A stretch of DNA of 64,000 nt from Phycomyces blakesleeanus NRRL 1555(-) (taxonomy: Eukaryota > Mucoromycota > Mucoromycetes > Mucorales > Phycomycetaceae), in assembly GCF_001638985.1 (NCBI RefSeq), contig NW_017265135.1, positions 549,223 to 613,222 of the forward strand. Direction: 5' to 3'. The notes beneath the pieces were generated by a model. It was not told where the DNA came from. It made no database searches and saw only the letters and a list, made by a program, of their open reading frames with translations. Both the position numbers and the translations under genes were made by a program. Below, in pieces: positions 63,905 through 64,000 of this stretch. Each line of letters starts with the position of its first letter. The stretch's first letter is position 1.

Positions 63905-64000
63905 CTATAGCTCAACTTCTTCAGTCTCTTTGGCAATGGACAGATTGTCAAAAATGTAGGGTTTTAAAACAGTCACATACCAATTATTATTGGCCAATAC
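63905..64000 (-). CDS. 3' end of a further minus-strand gene (partial)
   Basis: The minus strand is open from the window edge for 31 codons and stops with TAG at 63905-63907. The translation contains NNNWYVTVLKPYIFDNLS and ends in an acidic tail, AKETEEVEL. It reads like a genuine C-terminus, but it is too short to name. Most of the gene lies beyond the window. Confidence 0.55.
   Translation of the reverse strand, partial: VLANNNWYVTVLKPYIFDNLSIAKETEEVEL

Overview
The window is nuclear DNA from a fungus, most likely an early-diverging, Mucorales-type one. The reasons are many short GT-AG introns (most 50-150 bp) in conserved eukaryotic genes, fungal-specific families (samB/Mub1, Nha1-type antiporter, Yrb30, the Cdc10 septin), and very AT-rich spacers full of microsatellites. 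No bacterial operon structure, CRISPR array, rRNA, convincing tRNA or intact transposon was seen. All exon structures were read by hand from splice signals, frame and family similarity. Each multi-exon model listed closes in frame.

Left third (1-26.6 kb) is densely packed. It holds RPT3 (26S proteasome ATPase, +), a class I histone deacetylase of HDAC3/Hos2 type (-), a Nha1/sod2-type Na+/H+ antiporter (-), the MYND protein samB/Mub1 (+), TRAPP III subunit Trs85/TRAPPC8 (+, 17 exons), a Lon protease of the peroxisomal branch (-, 11 exons), glycogen branching enzyme (-, 10 exons) and a Yrb30-like Ran-GTP-binding protein (+). Branching enzyme and Yrb30 are divergent with about 210 bp between start codons. 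Trs85 and Lon converge with about 200 bp between stops.

Middle (26.6-43.8 kb): a 3.5 kb stretch holds only a repeat-plus-TATA promoter-like block and uncharacterised coding-like fragments. Then come TAF10, a Spartan-type DNA-protein crosslink protease with a GC-AG intron, a DUF4112 membrane protein, a small CsbD/Hmp1-like protein, a beta carbonic anhydrase, and the polynucleotide kinase GRC3/NOL9, all on +.

Right part (43.8-64 kb) is much sparser. A four-finger C2H2 protein has five tandem 23-bp repeats ending 17 bp before its ATG. An uncharacterised 341-residue protein, a HAD-superfamily protein with a degenerate catalytic motif (-), a Cdc10-type septin (-) and the 3' end of one more minus-strand gene follow. 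Two spacers (about 51.3-51.8 kb and 57.2-59.6 kb) hold isolated exon-like ORFs that may be decayed or unrecognised genes.

The genes do not form an evident pathway cluster; this is mostly ordinary housekeeping content. The most unusual signals are the 23-bp leader repeats, the CGGCCAAACTA repeats beside a TATA box, recurrent T(n)A(n) palindromes, two GC-AG introns, a frame-preserving intron inside the antiporter core, and several uncharacterised coding-like pieces.
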